Below, piece by piece: positions 43,301 through 64,000 of a stretch of DNA of 64,000 bases (position 1 is its first letter; each line of letters opens with the position of its first letter). A program made the translations under genes and the position numbers. The stretch is from Brachyhypopomus gauderio (Eukaryota; Chordata; Actinopteri; Gymnotiformes; Hypopomidae): positions 3,036,929 to 3,100,928 of the forward strand of contig NC_135225.1 in assembly GCF_052324685.1 (NCBI RefSeq), written 5' to 3'. The notes beneath the pieces are model-generated. The model had not been told where the DNA came from. It saw only the letters and a program-made list of their open reading frames with translations, and made no database searches.

Positions 43301-46300
43301 TGCTAAACAGACTAAACTAAACAGACTAAAGGCAAACCTGCTAAACAGACTAAACCTGCTTATTTGAAAGAACAAGTGTGCTTCTGTTAGATCAGCTTGG
43401 ACAGTTTTTGCAGGTTTTGTCAAGTCTGCAAAAACCTTTAGTAAATTTAGGGCTGCTGAGACACATTACTCTAAATTCACTTTCACATGGATTTATTTTA
43501 GTGTCTCTCAGCAGAGCACAAAAGTTAAATTTTATCCCATTGGGTGAATTTATCTGGGTAACTCTGCATTAGTTGATAAGTATGATAAAAGACACCATTA
43601 ACAAGTTAGGCGGCTGGAACTCATTATGTGTACTTGTGTACTGATTAACGGAGGAAACCACACCACAGGCTTTTACTGATGTTGCTGACACAAATGTTCC
43701 TCTGCATTTAGGTTATATGCATGTGGGTGTATTCAAAAGGAAAAAGCTGTCTCTGAGAGTTTTATGACTTCTTAACCATACTATTGATTTTTAACGCTTA
43801 AATTGTCCTGGTTCCTCACTATTTCCACAGAAAAAAATACCTTAGTGCTTAAGCTGCTGTACGTAGGAATGCGATGGTTGATTTTGTGTACAGGCCAGTG
43901 TTTTAACTGCATGCTTAACTTATTCTTCCCATGACATAGCAAAGAAAAGGCATGCAAGAGTTTGTCACGTCTCAAAGTGCTCACCATCTCTCCACCTTCA
44001 TGCAACAGCTGATACACATGCAACATACATGGTCAGAATAGCTGCAGATAAACTGTGAAATTTTAATGTTTCTCTTGAAAGAAAACCATGATCAACATGC
44101 TAGTTCCAGTGATTAGTTGAGTGCAGGGACGTAACTTCTCGTAACCTCTCCGCAAAATCTGGAATCAGATTACACAAAAGGAGGCATTTGCACAAACATT
44201 TATAAGCATTCACCAAACATTTGCCATATGGCGGCCTAGCATACATGGCTGAGAATAACCGAGAACCTGATGTGGTCTTCAAACACAATGTGTTAGTATT
44301 CATTAAAAGAGGGGCCTAATGTCTGTATATTACGGTGCAATGCTTGAAATATCATGTAGAATATAACATATAAATATCATGTTACTGTAAAAAGTTGTGC
44401 TACTGAAGAAAAACTGTCGACACTGTCTGCCACGATGGAAATGTGAGCAGTTGATTCAGCAGGGAGTTCTGCAGCATACGATTTGAAATCACCATGGAAA
44501 TGTGATTGCCACATTAAACCAATTTAGGATTATAACTTATGAAAGTCAAGTTTATAGTAGCAGTTATACCTTTAAATATGTACATCATCCAAAGCTTTGC
44601 ACAAAAATACAGACATGAGATGTGATCAAAAGGCTGTCTAAAGTAATTTCAAAAGACAACTTCATGATTCAAATTCCCACATTCACTACAGTGTAGCCAA
44701 CACCATGTCCTATATCCTCTCCACTGTCCTTTCTGTCCTTAGTCTCGCTGGTAGTCCATGTCCTCTTTAATCACTTGTTTGAAAGAGAGGGTTCAGAGAA
44801 ATACTGGGGGTTCCATTTTACAAGATTTGCTCCCTAAGATGTTTAGATGTTCCAGGTGTTTCTGGCTGGTTTCACCTCCAGAAGCTGAAGGAATCCAAGT
44901 TTACAGCACTCACACACCACTAATCAAGACCCATGACAGTAATTCACACCAGATGAGACCCATTTCCTCCAACTTGGACTGAGCTACACTGGATTGAGTG
45001 GTTTTTAACCATACACTTGGTGACTTTCCACTGTAACAACTTAATCATGGTCTAAATCCTGACATGCCTTGGAGTTAAAAACACAATACAACAACTTAAA
45101 TCATGCATGAGCACGAAGCTAAGGCGGCGTTGAGCATCAAACACAATGAGAACTCTGTGGAGCCCCACTCCAGACTATGAATACTTCACATTTCCTCCAA
45201 GAAGCAAAGTAACATTAGGAGCAAGGTGGCATTCACTAAAAGCAGTAAGAAGTACTTAACTGCAGGAAAGCAGGCTAATGTCTTCATTTGTTGTCATCAG
45301 CCCATGTCTATGGTCTCCTGTGCATCATAAACATGTCAACCTAGTTCTCTTCAAAACTGTCCTTCCTGTCCAATGTGGATGCAGGATGCAGCCAACGATG
45401 TGCAGGATACGTTTTGGACAGGGGTCAGGTTCTAGAATTAAGGGCAAAGTCGCGTCCATATCTGAGCCAGTATACAGACCCAGACTCAGCTATATCCTGA
45501 GAGGAAAAGACACTCATAGCTGCTCACACAAATACCCCTTATTCTGTTGCAAATGCATAGTGTTAACAAATGCATTCAGAATATTGCTGGACCATTATTC
45601 ACACACATCCATATACCATTTTCCAAAATAGCTAGTAGGTTTTCACACTCAAAATGAGGAATCTTGCGTCTCAGGTTGGAGAGATATTTAAGCTTGGGAA
45701 TTTTAAGGTACGCAAAGTCACAAGGAACATTGTAAAAGAAAATAATATCTAAGCAGCAAATCACACAGCCTCTGAGGCAAGAAAATCTCTAGCACTAGAG
45801 ATCACAACTAATGACTCAAATCCATCCATCTGCTGGCCGTCAAGGTTGTTTAACTACACCGATGTATAAAGGGTACGAGGTTTCACTGAAGAAAGAGGGT
45901 GAAGTCACGGAGACACCACCCACAGCTGCTTGTGGTAGACGCTGGATTGGTGTTTGGTTACCACAAGAAAACATTCCATTGGAAGACTTTAGAAACCAGA
46001 TCCAGCTCTCCACTCTATCCCAAGAATTCTTAAATCTCATTCATTCAGATTTCTAGATGTTTTGTGACTCATTTTGAATTATTGTTGTGTTGTTTTAGCA
46101 TTAACAGATAAAATAAATCTATTTTGGTCCTCATTGTTATTTCAGGGAGGAAAGTGAGTTGTTCTATAACGAAGGTAAGAAAGCTTGTGTTCTTTTTTGG
46201 GTGCATGTTGACTGAACTGGGCCCCCTCTGTGCACACACCTGGAACTGCTGTGTTTATCTGCTGAGGTCCAAATTGAGCTCCATTAGGAATAGAAGGGGA

Positions 46301-49300
46301 GCAGTGACCTTTGATCCCTAGTTAACTATGAGGGCTCCCCTCAACGCATAAGCACCATATGATGTTCCCCTCTGGATTCAGCAGACCAGCACGCAGCCTG
46401 GTCATGGCTAATATGTTGAGATCTAGGAAACGGTCAGTTTTTGATGAATGACCCTTCAGTTCTATGTAGGACATTTACAAAACACAGTGATCGGAATTTG
46501 AGCGATCTTTCTTTCGAGGAACCACGGTCAGGGTGTAAGTACTCAAATAACAATGTAGCATTTACCATAACAACCTGATGCATATCACACCACTTACTAC
46601 AACAGTAATAAAAAAACACCTCTACATTTCTGCTGTACACAAGAACTGGAGAACACAAAAGGTACATAAATAGTGTCTGAAACAGACATCCTTAAACATA
46701 GCACTGAAGTCAACTGTGCTTGACGGTACTGGACACCTCATTACATCCCAGTATGGGTCCACAAGAATGTTTTTGCCTTTAGATCCCCCTTAGAGCTCAT
46801 ATGGAGTTAGACCTGCAGTCCCTCAATAATGTATGTGTTATTGCCAGTAGAGTCTCAAATTACTCCACACAAACACGCGGCACACAGATAGTCTTGATGA
46901 ACATACATTTTCCACTTGAGAGTATTAGTGCATGTCAAAACCTATAACTGTGATGTACAGCATGTGATTAAACTTCAAAAACGTGTTTTATGTTTTACAT
47001 GTGGACCAAATCACTACTGATTTAGATACAGTGAAGTCTTTAAAAATAACGACAGCAAGATAAGCATGCATCTTGTCTAGTTAACTAATAAATAATGAAA
47101 TGCTGTTCTTATATACACTGAAGAAAAATACAGACCATTTAGACAACAAACCCAATCTATATCCCAGGAGTCCTGACTTGCATTGTTCCTCTTCCAAGTT
47201 CAGATTCAGATAGATGGTCTAATTTTCTGTTTTTCATCTACTGTAACTTAAGGAAATTATGCCAGACTCCAATTAATTTCAGTAGAGTGAATATATTAAG
47301 ATTTGAATTGGGAATTTAAGGACAGTCTTTAAGAACAGACATGAGATACCCTCAGTTCAAATGTGGCTGAAGAGGTCAATTTGCATATCATGGATAAGAA
47401 TATATCTTCATAAATAAATAAATGAATATTAATGACAGGCTCTCTTCATCCTCACCCTGCTGGGTGAAACAGCTGTGGCCCATCCATCTTTTCACTTTTC
47501 ACAATCCATCTTTTCACTTAATGTACACAGATGATCAGGAGGAAAGAAGGACTGGGGGGGACATTAATTCATCATCACGTCTGCCGATGGGTAATCACGG
47601 GCCAGCACTAACCAGCTCCTGCTGACTAAACACAGGCCTAGAACCAGCAGGCCTTCACAGATTTAAGACAAAATGGCTCTATTTTCAAAGCGAAATAAGG
47701 TATTCAAAGCTAACGTGCACTCGATGGGAAAATATTAACAGCAGATTAGAAATCAGCCAGTAAATTCCCTTTTCATGCGTTGTTGTTCACAAAATGCTTA
47801 TGCTTCTTGAATGAATAGTACTGTTTCTGATTTTGAACATTTTCACTTTACCTGATGACAACAATTTCTATCAAACTGCAAGTCTGTTCAGAGCAAAATA
47901 TCTACACTTTCAAGGGACGGAACAGCAACGGAAACTTCTCAACATTCAATAAGGAGAAAACAGTGTCCATGGAGCTCTAAGCCAGCCTCGTAGACACTAG
48001 GAGACACTTCAAGCTGAACGTGCAATAAACTACCGTGAAACTAAGCTCACATCCCAGCATGGTACAATACCTTTTCATTTTACCTGATTTTGCTATAAAA
48101 TGTTGGTGTGTGTATATCGGCCAAGAGTTCCCAGGCTTGAATTTCCAACCAGAACATCCAATCCCACTGTGTGGTCTTGCCTCTCAAATTCCTCAGCCTT
48201 ACACCCCCCCCAATCCCCACCCAAACAGAGCTTCTACAGACCCCCACCTTCCTTAGCCCTGACATTAGGGCAAATGGCTGCACTCACACAACGTTGACAC
48301 CTCGGTGGGTGAACCAACAGCAACCCCACACCGCCAGCCATATGGGACGGGACACAATCACGCTGCCACTGTAACACATGTCCAAAGAAAACAGCTTCAG
48401 CTACTGTCCCACTGGATCTTTAGTCTTATACCTTCTCAGCATTGACAACTCTTTCTGCCTTCCCTGAACCTTAGGTTGGTTTCAGAGTAGAATTCAGCTA
48501 CATAAGGTGGGTTTACACCGGAGGCCATGTGTATCTGTATGTGTGTGTAGGTGGTGTTTGTGTGCGTGTGTGTGTGGGGGGGGGAGGGAATTATATTTCC
48601 TGTCATCTGGAAATAATGCACTAATGCAGCATACACATAGTTATGCCTTAGGCACAAATATCTCTTAAGAAACTGGTCAGGTTGGTCATGGGTTCATTCT
48701 CTATACTGGGCTCATAATAAAGCTTTAGTGAGAAAAAAATATTGTATAGGGATCCCTACAGAGACCCTACTATGTCCATATCCATGAGACCCTACTATGT
48801 CCATATTCATGAGAGCTGTATACAACGCATCATATGATCATGGGTTGACTGACACGGCTACATTTATATATGAGCTGACAAAACAATTTATTTGGAGGTT
48901 CTACACAAGTTTGAACAAAAGTTTAAGTTGCCAGATGAAAAAGAACTTGTTAACTTGCTGGAGCACTGACATGTTAAACAAAATTGACACTGATCAAAAC
49001 ATTAAATTTGGACCACTTGTGCACCGAGTTTGACATACGATCCTACAGAACAACTGGGTCATATTCGGGCATTTGACATCTAGTCCTGCTGGCAATAGTT
49101 AAACGAAATGTAAACACACCTTATGGTGTCCTCCCCAGGGGACCGAGTCCACTACATTTGTGTAGACTTTGCCCTGATCCAAAGCTTGACAAAGAAAGCG
49201 ACCCCATTCAGCCCGTGCAATAAGGCTCGCTTCATTTGAACGCTTTGGGTTTCGATGCTGCCAAGAAATAAATAAGAAATGGTGGTGCAATAATGAAAGT

Positions 49301-49631
49301 GTGTGTGGACGTGGTGCGACCTACCCACAGCTCTGATGGTGAACCCGGTGGGGGACCGGAGCGCCCTGCGCATCCACGCCTCCCTCAACACGTCTACACT
49401 ACTGCCGTCTCCTTGGACCAGCAGAACCGAGTTCTCCATCCATCCCTGGAAATAAACCTCAGCCACCGCTTTCACAAGCCTTTTATTCCAGAAGCTGCGC
49501 AAATTCTGCGACTTGAAATCCATAAAGACGTGCTGCCCGTCCGGAACCGCGCATGCGCTGTCGGGGTCCCTGCACAGCACCACGGCGAGCGATGCCGCCG
49601 ACAGCCGAACCACCCGCTGCGGTTCTGACAT
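34354..49631 (-). CDS. stox1: Storkhead-box protein 1
   Basis: Four exons join in frame: 49325-49631, 37276-37428, 34793-37094 and 34354-34507, giving 971 residues (human 989). Exon 1 starts [20 protein letters not shown] and ends in GFTIRAVG, as in human STOX1. Exons 2 and 3 carry the storkhead winged-helix region ([44 protein letters not shown]). The large exon 3 is mostly disordered, basic then acidic. The last exon gives the conserved tail [24 protein letters not shown]1 is a winged-helix DNA-binding protein of nucleus and cytoplasm, linked in human to pre-eclampsia and cell-cycle and redox control. Intron 1 is about 11.9 kb and carries a hAT element and a MITE. ccar1 lies upstream on the same strand, as in human. 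STOX2 is less likely given this neighbour. Confidence 0.94.
38322..38722 (+). pseudogene. hAT transposase C-terminal fragment
   Basis: An open frame with the hAT C-terminal dimerisation motif: [19 protein letters not shown], then [20 protein letters not shown]. The wording resembles ZMYM1-like hAT transposases of fish. The upstream catalytic part is missing (the element is only 1.1 kb) and the frame runs into the nested repeat at 38723, so it is not a functional transposase. It is not a host gene. Confidence 0.85.
38723..39021. mobile_element. nested repeat with GTTGGCAACCCTG ends
   Basis: 299 bp with 13-bp perfect inverted ends. The left half (38723-38910) matches the reverse complement of about 23140-23355, including GTTGGCGCCAGAGCGAACTA. 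The target-site duplication is not clean (GAAGTTAG versus AGGTAGGA), so exact ends are uncertain. Confidence 0.7.
39238..41318. other. stox1 intron 1, middle part
   Basis: No gene, RNA or clear transposon is recognised. A 121-codon minus-strand ORF (39875-40240) has no motif. Confidence 0.45.
41319..41481. mobile_element. hAT-type MITE, 147 bp, with 8-bp TSD
   Basis: The element at 41327-41473 has ends CAKGGGCGCAGATGG and is flanked by ATTATACA on both sides (41319-41326, 41474-41481). Its interior has GGGGACATGTCCCCCCCGTC, the same ACATGTCCCCCC core as the MITE at 23820. It lies in stox1 intron 1. Confidence 0.9.
41482..49324. other. stox1 intron 1, right part
   Basis: It contains a 17-G run (42235-42251), a triplicated ACAACTACACACACAGCACA-like block at 42065-42165 and ordinary AT-rich sequence. 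Short ORFs throughout lack motifs. I see no nested gene or RNA. Confidence 0.45.
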
Positions 49632-52600
49632 TACTCCTCTCCCGTTTCTCTTCAGCACATTGATTTTAAGAGTTAAAAACACTCAACACAAGACAAAACC
49701 GACGCCTTCCAGTGCTTAACCCACCAACTGCGTACAGTTATTCCCCCCAGAAGAGTATTTTTTTGTTCACATTCCGCTATCGGTGCGTCCCGTCCTGTTA
49801 ACTGTGCACGTCTGTGTGGTACTTCGCTCCCAAGGCAACCAGTGATCCTGACGACAGTGGAGGAGGAGGAGCCTTCTGCTCACGAACCAATCACATCCTC
49901 CTATTGTTAATAGTGATCGAGTACAGCCTAACATAGCAGGGCAGGTGCGGTATGGTGGTAAGGTTGTACAACCCTCAGCAAAATATTTCATTTGATCAAT
50001 TTATAAATAAATTTTCTAAGGGTAGGTCTATCTGTTTTAACTGATACATTTAAATGTATCTGTACAAATGATGCTTTTTTTAACAACAAAAAATGTTTAA
50101 CATTTAACAAAAGATTAACAAAAGTTAGTTGTACGCTACCACAGATAAGGCGCCAGTCAATCTCAGAGCACAGTAATGCGTTGTGTGTATTCAGTTATTT
50201 TAAAAATGGTTCACATTCTTATTTGTAGTCTGTCTATTACCTAAGTTTCAGCTCAGAAATCAGTCCACAATCTCTCACGACATTTCAGCCTTTGGCTGTT
50301 ACAGCCACCTCATACATCAGCTCCTTGAAATCAAAGGACTGCTGGTCTGGCCTAATGACCTGACAGACACCCCACGGCCCGCACCATGGGATAAGTGCCA
50401 GTGGAACAGGACGTGGTGTTCACCCTGTGCATGTAGTGCACATCACATCACATAGCAACACTGGACACTGGATGTTATTAGAAACAGACATGATACAATG
50501 CACCCACTTCAGAAATTTGCCCAAACACTTTTTAACTTCAACTTGTTCATTGCATTCACATTCGCTGATGACTATTTGATTGGACACCAATCATCTTGAA
50601 ATGACTAGACAGAAAATTCTGTTTGAGTCTGAGACTAAGCTCAGCTGAGTCTTGTGAAGTTAAGAAACATGCAAAAAAAATATTTGTAAACAAACTTTCT
50701 CTAAGTCAGACTAAGTTCAGTTCTAATTATGAACTGGATGAAAAAGACAAGCAGTCGTGAATTCTGAATTTTGGACTACACTTTGGTGTGTGCAGCTGCA
50801 GAGATGCAGCTGAGATCCTGTATTACGTGCATGTGCTCTGACGGTGAATTTACTCTTTCTGGACGAAGCTTCTGTCCCTCATTTCCTTTTTATTATGTGT
50901 GCATGTGTAAGCACTGGGTTGTAAACTGGATCAAAGACACTGTCCGCTGCTCCCTGTTAAATCTTTATGGTGTGCACTGATGTATGAGGGGACGCTAACA
51001 GGCTAAAGTGCCATTAGACATGAGAGGGGGGAAAAAATCAATGTGCTTCAGAATGGTGCTCTCCAAAACTAAATGGGTAAAAGGAAACAGGTCCATAATG
51101 GAAATAGTTTAGGTTTCTTACACCAAGACTAGTCCTCTTATGCTACATAAGAACAATCTGACATTATTATTTATAATATGAATATGCATCTAGTAGTTGG
51201 ACTCTCAAAACCAATAAGATAAAAAAAAACATTGTTTTGAAGTTACTGAGTATAATTGAATATGTCAGTGCGAAATGTGTCTCCGAGTGTTTGTATGGCC
51301 GCGTGGCTTGTGCAGGGATGGTCATGTAGCTCCTTTGTAGCCGCTCCACAACCCGGGAGAGCTGCTGTGCATCACTAAGGGTTTGGCAGTGTTGCTGTTT
51401 GCAGTCAGGCGGCACTGCTGGACGACTGCAGTTCACATGCACATGTCAGGTCCTGAGAGGAACTCACGAGGAACATCATGAATATAGCATGTAGGGGGAT
51501 CCCGGGGCTCTGTGGGCAAACATGCATGGAAGCAGGTTCACAAGCTCACATCAGCTTTGTCAGAAGTACCACATCATCATTCCTTCTTTTTTTTGTCTAG
51601 CTTTAAATGAGTACAGTTGCGTGTTAAGTGAAAGCAGGCAAAATCATTTTCCTTAATCCTCATTAGGATTGAAGGGTGCTACACAAATAAAGATTATTAT
51701 AGTGTCAAGTATACAAGAGTCTTTACTATACAGAGCTGCGTGACCACCGCTTTGGACCAAATTCAGCAACCTTGTGAAAACGTAACATCAAGCAGCAAAT
51801 GTTCTGGTGGTTATTAAGAATGCTGAAAGTTTCAATGGTGTCCTGCTGATTCCAGTCACCCTACACCAAGGTGAGAAGGCACGTAGGAAAAGCCTCTGTT
51901 AGACTTCCTGCACTGTTTTAGCTCTTTACACATCAATAGGGCAGAGGGCCGGCGTCATGCAGCAGCTAAACTCTGACAATGTAGAACGTGTCAAAGAGGA
52001 AAAGAAACCACAGGAATACAAACGTCAGACACTTACTGCACCTACTCACGCTGTAGTTAACGTGTGTCAGGCGTATTCTGGAGGATCTTGTGTTGTTTGA
52101 ATTGGCAGTGAGATTACCTTTCTAAAACAAGTTAAACAACAGAACTGTCAATAATTTTCGGATGCAGCTTGGAGACTTGAAGGAAAAGAGAACTTTTCCT
52201 GTGTTTGTTCGTATTGTTGTGTAAAGTATATATGGAAGTGTGTTTTAAGAGTCATGCCAAACAAGGCATATTTCCCCTGTAAATTGCATACATTTCTGAA
52301 GTTTGGAAGTATTTTGTAAGAGTCCCATCACATATTTCAGAGCAGTGTCAAGACTGCCTTTTCCAACCAGACCGCACTGTAGCACGATACCCTGTAAACA
52401 TGACCTCGGGCATTGCAATCACAATATGCTTGTGATTTCAACACCTTAATGCTGGTTATAAAAGTTTTAGAAGCTAGTGTATAAGTGTTTCAAAGCAAAC
52501 CACGTACAGTAAATTCACCCTCCAAATATCCACCGTTGCAGGTACAAAATGTTGTAGCACGGTGGGTGAAAGTTGGAGCTTGCCGGGCACACACACACAC

Positions 52601-55600
52601 ACATCAGCGCCAGCATCTGGCCGTCTCCAACAGACTACCCGGGGGCGTGGTTCTCCCAGTGGGAGATACCCAGGGGCCAAGCAAAAACAACTGCACAGGT
52701 TTCTCACACTGTAACCCTGTATTCCCTGGCCTCGGTGCCAGGAAACAGGATAATTTCCTCAACAACCACACCACTTTGCTTATTCCTGGAGCTGCCGAGC
52801 AGTCGTGGGGCTGCACATAAGCGGCCTTAAGACAGCACGGGGGCCCAGGGCTGGTGATAAGAAAGGTAACGCTAAAGACGCCCATCAATGGCTTCTCTCA
52901 TGTATCAGTGACCTAAAGTATCAAACATCACATAAGTAGGTGGTTTTTGTGTTTGTTTGACTTTTGGTGTACTGAATCTTTCTGTTTTCTTCTTTTTTTT
53001 AATTTATTTTTTTGGAGACTGGTTACAGCTCACATTACATCCACGTCAAACCAGTCTGAACCTGTTATGTTATATGAAAGGAAATTTTCTAGGTACACAT
53101 TGTAAGTACTAGTCTTGATTAAAAACAAAAACACGTGTTTTAATCACTGGATACATATCTTTGACCCTACTACCTTTTGGTTCGTTTTCCATGGGGCCAA
53201 GATCACAACACAGAACTTTCCAAACTACAACAGGTAGTCAGGCAAGCAATAAAAGAGCAGACAGATAAACTCTGCATGTTGTGAAAAGTTACCATGACAG
53301 ACCAGATGAGCGAACGTTGCCATGGATGTCGGGTGTGTGTGTGTGTGTGGTGTTCATTGTGCAGGGCCCGACTTAAAAAGGCACGATTTGTGTGAACAAA
53401 AGCGGAGGGGAGAGAGGGAGTGTAAGGCAGACACAAACGTGACACAGAGATCAGGGGTTAATGGGGCCCGACCACAGCAGTGCTGGTCTCTATATGCAGC
53501 CCTGCAGCAACAGACAACAGCCTTACAGAAACAAAAGGTGAAGTGTAATGATTGGTTGGGTAGTCAGCACCTTCAACGCCAGAGCTTTCACATGCTAATG
53601 TTTTTTCCAGCAAACACTTACAGAATGTTTGAACATAACATCGCATTTATTTAGAGAAATACTGTCTCATAGTGTGTGATACTATTCAGGTCAGCGGTGC
53701 CAGTGAAAGACAGAAACCTGCATCTGGACGCATCTGATCGCATCCAATTCTCTGTTAGAAGAATCAGCTGTACTATCAAGGTGGAGTTGCAACCTAATCT
53801 TTTCTCCAATGCTATCTCAGCAGAGGCATCTAAACTCGCCACCCATAAAAAGAGGAGGAAAAAAAACCTCTCAGCACTAAGCCGGCGTTAAATGAGCCGA
53901 TTGTCCCGTGGCCGTCTAATGTGCCGAACACTCTCCAGGCCCGTGAGGCTACGAGAGGGCGCGGACACAAAAGCCTTCTGTCTCGGAGGGAGAGTTTGTG
54001 GTTACCTGCACACACTCTGATCTCACAACACACTGCATCAGCTGCACCCGGACTGTGACACCGTGGCGTGGAGCATCAAACCAGCGCCGATGTGTAAAAT
54101 GTTGAAACTTTGCAACCCAGCATCAAGTCTTGCTAATAGGCTCGGAAGTGTCATTTCACATTACAGACAGGCTCCCTCGGGTGAGAATGAAGACGAAGGC
54201 TTTTCATAGGCAAAACATGGAGATCTGTAATCTAATCTGAGGCGCCGGTCACCTGGTCTGGACAATCCTACAGAGGGAATGAAAATGTACTTCCTGTTCA
54301 CTGCAGGAAGCAGACAAACCCTTGGCATGCGGTAGGATTAGACACGAAAGCAGGAAGAGAAACAACATGCGTCTTCTGGCAGGAATCATTTCCTTACATT
54401 GTGCACACATGCAAAATAAAAGCTGCGCTAACAGCGCAATACGCTCCTCCTTTGTTAGCCTGAAAGCTGTAGTCCAAAACGACTTCCTCCATTTGATGTG
54501 TACTACAGCCCCCAGGGGGAGGAGGGTTACCAGAGAGGTTCTTGTGAAAGGCTCATGTATAATCCTGCTTTAGAGAGAACAATCAACTCCTCAGGTGTGA
54601 AGAATTCAAATGTACCCATGAAATTGTTTGCTTGAGAAAGCTTGAATACAAAATGACCATGGCTTATGTACCGAGACCAAGCCTATTAATCTCCTGACAC
54701 CTTCATTTAGTTCAACATTCTGAAAATGTTCATTATATATGTGGCATCTCTCTGTATTTGTGGTTTCATAGTATAAACCAAATTTGAACAGTAAACAAAT
54801 TTTTGCAAGAGTCCAGGAAGTGCTATGTGCCTTTAGCTTTTCTTTTGCAACCAACGATGCAAATGTTTTCAGTCAGACAACTACTGCCATCTACAGGATG
54901 ATGTTGCTTTGTTAGGTTTCAAAATCTGAAACTAGACCACCAACAAAATGTTCCAGACAGAAGAAAATTAAATGTTAAAATGAACCACTTTTATTTAACA
55001 CAAGACAACCATAATAGTACATTTGGAATAGAAAAATAATATGCACTTGGTTGCTTTGGGCTCATTGTTACTAAGTTTGGCTCTTCTCCATTAAGCATGA
55101 ACCACCCATTGTAGCCAGCCCCAACCTCAGGTCACTGACCAAAGAAAAGATTAAGGGAGAAAAATAAAAAACTCAACGGTTTTCAATTCCAAGTCATCAC
55201 ATTCTCATGAAATACCATTTTGCAATATTTTGCAAAGTAAGTAGGATTCTTCTGCAGAGTGTACCACACTCGTCATTGATACCTGCTCTATCAAAATAAT
55301 AGCGGAGTCTCTTCACCTCCTGCTACCTTCTAACTGACAAAATAGAACAACGTCATCTTCGCAAGATTAATGAAAGACCACTGAACAAACAATTCCCACA
55401 CTGTCAGGGCTAAGTGAATATGCGTGCATTAGTTTAGATGCATATCAATAAACAGGATAGCAGCAAGTTAGCAAAGTGTTGACAAAGATATTAAACATAG
55501 AATGAAACTACCAATCTGGAACATCGGTAGAACAAGAGAGGTGTTCACCTGGAGTCTGGCTCCGCGTGCATGAACACGGCTGGACCCAGAGGTGAAGAAC

Positions 55601-55688
55601 CTCTTAGTTCTACTCACTTTAGACATAAATAACAGCATTATTGCTAATTAAACACAAAAGCATACTAGCCAAAATGATGTTGAATGTT

Positions 55689-55728
<40 letters not shown>

Positions 55729-56138
55729 CGAGAGAGAGAAAGAGAGAAAGAGACGAGAGAGAGAGCACCGCAAAACAGAAACCAACTGAAAAACAAGAAA
55801 TTACTGCAACTGGAAGAAAAGGAAGATGTTTCTTGAGAAATCAAATCACACGTCTAATATTAAAACAATTTCTTTAAATATCACATGAATTAGTTTCTAC
55901 TGTACTTCAGATCATTTTAGCTGTAAAATTTGAGAAAAAAATGTCAATTTATTATTAGGTCAAAGAATTATGAATAGGAAAAATAAGTAACAATGAATTC
56001 CTCAGTCTTTAAAATTCTGTACATGGCAACAACCAAAGGGAAATAAAAAAAAACAAAAAGAAAACAAAAACGAGCTGGAGTTTAGTGCCTATTTACAGAT
56101 CAGATGGGAAGAACACAGACACAGATGTAAAAGGCAGT
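49632..56138. other. intergenic between ccar1 and stox1
   Basis: The left part should hold the stox1 promoter. The right end is ccar1 3' UTR, with a minus-strand AATAAA at 55948-55953, about 190 bases past the stop. A GA microsatellite lies at 55691-55766. No gene, RNA or recognisable transposon is seen. Confidence 0.5.
55691..55766. repeat. (GA)n microsatellite
   Basis: A GA run with AAAGAGACGAGAGAGAGA interruptions, downstream of ccar1. Confidence 0.92.

Positions 56139-64000
<7,862 letters not shown>

Noticed and set aside
39238-49324. Nested genes inside stox1 intron 1
   Set aside because: ORFs of up to about 120 codons occur on both strands, but none shows a family motif, consistent splice sites or a coding pattern.

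Overview
The window is vertebrate nuclear DNA from a bony fish. Genes are split into short exons with GT-AG introns. CA, GA and G-run microsatellites are abundant, and there are many decayed DNA transposons (hAT and Tc1 types) plus a tRNA-derived SINE. A complete tlr4-type gene points to an ostariophysan (carp, catfish or characin group), because many other teleosts are reported to have lost TLR4; that placement is inference. I see no bacterial, plasmid or phage sequence.

All six genes I can support lie on the minus strand, so they read right to left. From the right edge they are: the 3' three quarters of ccar1 (17 exons, 56139 to beyond 64000); stox1 (4 exons, 34354-49631, with a first intron of about 12 kb); a C2H2 zinc-finger gene (coding exon 28821-30401) behind a CpG-rich promoter region at about 31370-32650; tlr4 (3 exons, 19063-21826); a RING-less double-B-box TRIM/SPRY gene (6 exons, 15443-18144); and the first four exons of tmem150a (5389-12867), whose remaining exons must lie left of position 1. 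I built the exon models by hand from splice sites and reading-frame continuity. Every junction given keeps frame.

The ccar1-stox1 pair is in the same order and orientation as in human, so this is conserved microsynteny. The stretch from the zinc-finger gene to tmem150a contains two innate-immune-type genes and is repeat-rich. Transposon relics cluster at 1-906 (hAT with a BED finger), 2376-3307 (hAT), 22621-26250 (nested elements, an hAT MITE, two opposed Tc1 relics around a 34-bp tandem repeat), 38108-41473 (hAT and MITE in the stox1 intron) and 58123-58657 (Tc1 relic in a ccar1 intron). Four hAT-type elements have perfect 8-bp target-site duplications visible in the sequence.

I found no clearly undescribed system. 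The observations most worth checking are: UG-repeat tracts that sit directly against splice sites in two unrelated genes, arranged like the CFTR exon 9 acceptor; an apparent GC-AG intron in ccar1; loss of the BB-loop proline in the TLR4 TIR domain; and repeated near-identical DNA-recognition helices in the zinc-finger protein.
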